Source of the DNA: Heterohyrax brucei
Lineage: Eukaryota > Chordata > Mammalia > Hyracoidea > Procaviidae
Direction of reading: 5' to 3'
DNA: 64,000 nt
Assembly (NCBI GenBank): GCA_028571685.1
Contig: CM053158.1
Coordinates: forward strand, 54,342,001 to 54,406,000
Shown here: piece after piece, positions 62,263-64,000 of the stretch
Position numbering within the stretch: the stretch's first letter is position 1
Layout of the letters: each line of letters opens with the position of its first letter
Notes under the pieces: generated by a model
What the model saw: the letters and a program-made list of their open reading frames with translations, nothing else
Told to the model about the DNA's origin: nothing
The model's database searches: none
Program-made: the position numbers and the translations under genes

Positions 62263-64000
62263 CAGGCAAACCTAGGAGATATTGTGGGCACAGTTTCCGA
62301 CCACCACAATAAAGCAAACTGCATGAGTTTTTGTTTTCCAGTGCATATAACTCTACACTGCAGTCTGTTAAGTATAATAACATTGTGTCTAAAAAATAAT
62401 GTACACACCTTAATTAAAAAATACGTTATTGCTAAAAATGCTGACCATCATCTGAAACTCTAGCAAGTCATACCCCTCTTGCTGAAGCTGGGCTTGCCTG
62501 GGTGCTGATGGCTGTGGACCGATCAGATGGTGGTTTCTGATGGTGGAGGTGGCCGTGGCAATTTCTGAAAATAAGACATCAGTGAAGTTTGCCACATCAG
62601 TGAAGTCTTCCATTCACAAAAGTTTTCTCTGTAGCATGAAATACTGTTTCATATCATTTTACCAATAGTAGAGCTTCTTTCAAAATTGAAGTCAGTCGTC
62701 TCACATTCTGCTGCTGCTTTGTCCACTGAGTCGATGTATATTCCAAGTCTATTATTGTCACTTCAACAACGTCCACAACATCTTCTCCAGAAGTAGATGC
62801 TATCTCAAGAAAGCACTTTGTTTGCTCATCCGTTAGAGGCAACTCTTCATCCACTAAAGTTTTATGGTGAGGTTGTAGTAACTGAGTCACATCTTCAGGC
62901 TCCGTTTCTAACTCCAGTTCACTTGCTATTGCCACCACCTTGACAGTGACTTCCTCCCCTGGAATCTTAAACTCCTCAAAGTCATCCATGAGGGTTGGAA
63001 CCAACTTCTCCCAAACTCCTGTTACTTTGATATTGGGACCTCCTCCTCCCATGAATCACTTACGTTCTTAATGCATCTAGAATGGTGAATCCTTTCCAGA
63101 AGATTTTCAAATTACTTTTCCCAGAACTGTCAGAGGAATCACTACCTGTGGCAGCTATAGCCTTAGGAAACGTATTTCTTGAGTGACAAGACTTGAAAGT
63201 CTAAACTACTCCTTGACCCACGGGCTGCAGAATGGACATCGCATTGGCAAGCGTGAAAACATTAATCTCCTCGTATCTCTCCGTGTGAGCTCTTGGATGA
63301 CCACGCACATTGTTAGTGGTAATATTTTGAAAGGAATCTTTTTTCTGAGCAGTAGGTATTAAGAATGGGCTTAAACTATTCAGTAAACCATCTTGTTAAC
63401 AGATGTGCTGTCATCCAGGCTTTGTTGTTCCATTTAGAGAGCACAGACAGAGTAGATTTAGCCTAATTCTTAAAAGCACTATAATTTTCAGAATGGCAAA
63501 TAAACATAGGCTTTAACTTAAAATCACCAGCTGCATTTGCCCCTGACAAGAGTCAGCCCATTCTTTGAAGCTTTAAAGCCAGGCATTGACTTTTCCTCTC
63601 CAGCTATGGAAATCCTAGATGGCATCTTATTCTAATATAAGGCTGTTTCATCCACTTTGAAAATCTGTTATTTAGTGTAACCACCCTCACTGATTAGCTA
63701 GACTTTCTGGATCATTTGCTGCAGCTTCTATGTCAGCACTATGGCTTCAGACTTCTCATTCTTATGTTATACAGATGACGTCTTTCCTTAAAATTCATGA
63801 ACCAATCTCTGCAAGGTCCAAATTTTTCTTCTGAAGCTACCTCATCTCTCTCAGCCTTTATAAAGAGGGTTAGGGCCTTGCTCTGGACTGTGCTTTGACT
63901 TAGGAGAATTCTGTGGCTGGTTTGATCTTTAGTCCAAAGTGTTAAGGACTGAACGAAAAATCCTTTGGATTTGGCAGCTGGAACAATGTGGCAAAGTTGC
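62263..64000 (-). mobile_element. Tigger1-like DNA transposon, minus strand, runs off the window
   Basis: The left terminal repeat CAGGCAAACCTAGGAGATAT follows a TA dinucleotide at 62261-62262, as expected of pogo/Tc1-like insertion. Inside, the plus strand reads as the reverse complement of the Tigger transposase gene up to the right edge. The second inverted repeat lies outside the window. Confidence 0.92.
62654..64000 (-). pseudogene. Tigger1-like transposase pseudogene
   Basis: The minus strand encodes a pogo-family transposase, a cut-and-paste enzyme with an N-terminal DNA-binding part and a DDE catalytic core. The longest open piece (62654-63052, 132 residues) is the C-terminal part: LVPTLMDDFEEF, EVTVKVVAIASELELE, EPEDVTQLLQ, EELPLTDEQTKCFLEIAST. 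Further 5' the frame is broken by stops and indels, for instance around 63.05-63.2 kb, so no full enzyme is encoded. It ends outside the window. Confidence 0.88.

Noticed and set aside
1-64000. CRISPR array, prophage, operon, secretion or toxin system
   Set aside because: The sequence is mammalian nuclear DNA. Its repeats are interspersed transposons with irregular spacing and there are no bacterial-type genes.

Overview
The window is vertebrate nuclear DNA from a placental mammal, most likely a paenungulate afrotherian (elephant, hyrax or sea cow group; elephant is my best guess). The evidence is the repeat content. About fifty copies of the tRNA-derived AfroSINE family are spread over both strands. 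Many have the roughly 45-base middle deletion that I recall as diagnostic of the paenungulate 'HSP' subfamily. There are also RTE/BovB-type LINE fragments whose 3' tail matches the AfroSINE tail, plus L1, L2, MIR, MaLR-type LTRs, MLT1-like LTRs and Tigger-type DNA transposons. There are no operons, no bacterial signals and no CRISPR. I found no intact host protein-coding gene. The open frames are short, and nearly all fall in transposon remnants or look like chance.

Layout. 1-18.5 kb: mostly single-copy intergenic or intronic DNA with many AfroSINEs, an RTE fragment (3.2-3.8 kb), two old L1 pieces (7.4-8.6 kb), an LTR (11.6-12.2 kb), an L2 (14.9-15.2 kb), a direct duplication (about 2.0 and 3.1 kb) and an inverted duplication (13.2 and 14.5 kb). 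18.5-31.1 kb: an L1-dominated block on the minus strand. It holds a nearly full-length decayed L1 (18.5-26.1 kb) with a second L1 3' UTR inserted in it, an older L1 piece (26.1-27.6 kb), and an L1 that lacks most of ORF2 (27.6-31.1 kb). 31.1-41 kb: the least repetitive part. It has a CpG-rich patch at 36.44-36.93 kb, followed by a homeodomain-motif-rich stretch and a splice-like open segment at 37.5 kb. This is the best candidate for a host regulatory or transcribed element. 41-53 kb: RTE, L2, MIR, LTRs and L1 3' UTR pieces. 53-58.9 kb: an unusually deep nested stack, in which one old L1 is split by an RTE tail, a Tigger-like element, a MaLR provirus that itself carries two LTR insertions, two tandem AfroSINEs and a further LTR. 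59-64 kb: old L1 3' end, AfroSINEs, a split ancient repeat and a Tigger1-like transposon that runs off the right edge and keeps a 132-codon open piece of its transposase.

How the parts relate: the elements do not form a pathway. The main biology visible is retrotransposition. RTE LINEs (enzyme source) and AfroSINEs (parasites) share a near-palindromic 3' tail, and L1 accounts for most of the bulk. Nothing here convinces me of a new functional system; the strongest unexplained signals are listed as findings.
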